The notes below the pieces were generated by a model. It made no database searches, had not been told where the DNA came from, and worked only from the letters and a program-made list of their open reading frames with translations. From the NCBI GenBank assembly GCA_014379165.1, contig JACMMG010000040.1:1-5401 (forward strand): a DNA stretch of 5,401 nucleotides, given 5' to 3'. This document shows, in pieces, positions 5,238-5,401 of the stretch. The DNA comes from Candidatus Parcubacteria bacterium. GTDB lineage: Bacteria; Patescibacteriota; Minisyncoccia; Phycocordibacterales; SBAW01. Within the stretch, counting starts at the first letter, position 1. The number at the start of each line of letters is the position of its first letter. Position numbers and translations under genes: made by a program.

Positions 5238-5401
5238 ATGTGCGGGATAAACGGCTTTACATTTGAAGATAGGAAATTGCTGGATGCAATGAATTCGTCA
5301 ACAACTCATCGCGGTCCGGATGCGACGGGATTTTTCTGCGAAGAAGAAATTTCTTTGGGCCATAACCGACTCGCAATTATTGATCTTTCAGAGGCAGGTT
5401 T
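5238..5401 (+). CDS. asnB: Asparagine synthase (glutamine-hydrolysing)-type amidotransferase, N-terminal part (3' end outside window)
   Basis: The first 54 codons match the class II glutamine amidotransferase domain of AsnB-type enzymes. MCGI places the nucleophilic Cys2 at the N terminus after Met removal. HRGPDATG (24-31) and LGHNRLAIIDLSEAG (40-54) are the standard family motifs for glutamine binding. The domain would release ammonia from glutamine for a synthase domain beyond the window, which would activate a carboxylate with ATP. In sugar operons this family often amidates uronic acids or other glycan carboxylates and is not limited to making asparagine. The dehydrogenase two genes upstream makes that reading attractive, but it is inference. 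The ATG lies three bases after the preceding stop with no Shine-Dalgarno, and MCG requires this start exactly. Family identity is secure; the biological substrate is not, so the gene symbol denotes the family only. Confidence 0.93.
   Translation, partial: MCGINGFTFEDRKLLDAMNSSTTHRGPDATGFFCEEEISLGHNRLAIIDLSEAG

Noticed and set aside
1..5401. CRISPR array, tRNA, rRNA, transposase or attachment site
   Set aside because: No regularly spaced repeats, no cloverleaf or rRNA-like sequence and no transposase motifs; the window is almost wholly filled by the seven genes.

Overview
The window reads as the interior of a glycan or cell-surface polysaccharide operon from a Candidate Phyla Radiation (Patescibacteria) bacterium, most likely of the Parcubacteria type. 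That placement is inference from family resemblance. It rests on a run of very compact GT4 glycosyltransferases (299-391 residues), a nucleotide-sugar dehydrogenase lacking the usual C-terminal domain, coding density near 100% and standard stop codon use (TAA, TAG and TGA). No RNA gene, phylogenetic marker or database match was available to confirm it.

Layout: every gene is on the + strand. The window opens in the last 82 codons of a protein with a Ser/Thr/Lys-rich stalk, one transmembrane helix and a short acidic tail, which looks like the anchor end of a surface protein. Then come three GT4-type glycosyltransferases (254-1429, 1439-2443, 2445-3344), a short UDP-glucose/GDP-mannose dehydrogenase-type oxidoreductase (3358-4221), a fourth GT4-type transferase (4218-5234) and the first 54 codons of a glutamine-dependent asparagine synthase-type amidotransferase (5238 to the window end). 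The junctions are +3, +9, +1, +13, -4 and +3 bases, so one co-transcribed, translationally coupled unit is the simplest reading. No stretch over 13 bases lies outside a gene, and no convincing promoter or terminator is visible.

How the genes may work together (inference): the dehydrogenase would make an activated uronic acid, the amidotransferase could convert a uronic acid to its amide, and the four transferases would add successive sugars to a lipid-linked or protein-linked glycan. No polymerase, flippase, priming transferase or oligosaccharyltransferase is in view, so the final product cannot be named.

The most unusual part is the third glycosyltransferase gene. It carries a perfect inverted repeat with 16-base arms inside its coding sequence (3217-3249). 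Two perfect 18-base palindromes with a shared 14-base core lie at its 5' end (2478-2495) and across its stop codon (3338-3355). These look like dispersed palindromic elements or cassette boundaries, and genes of this kind do not normally need them.
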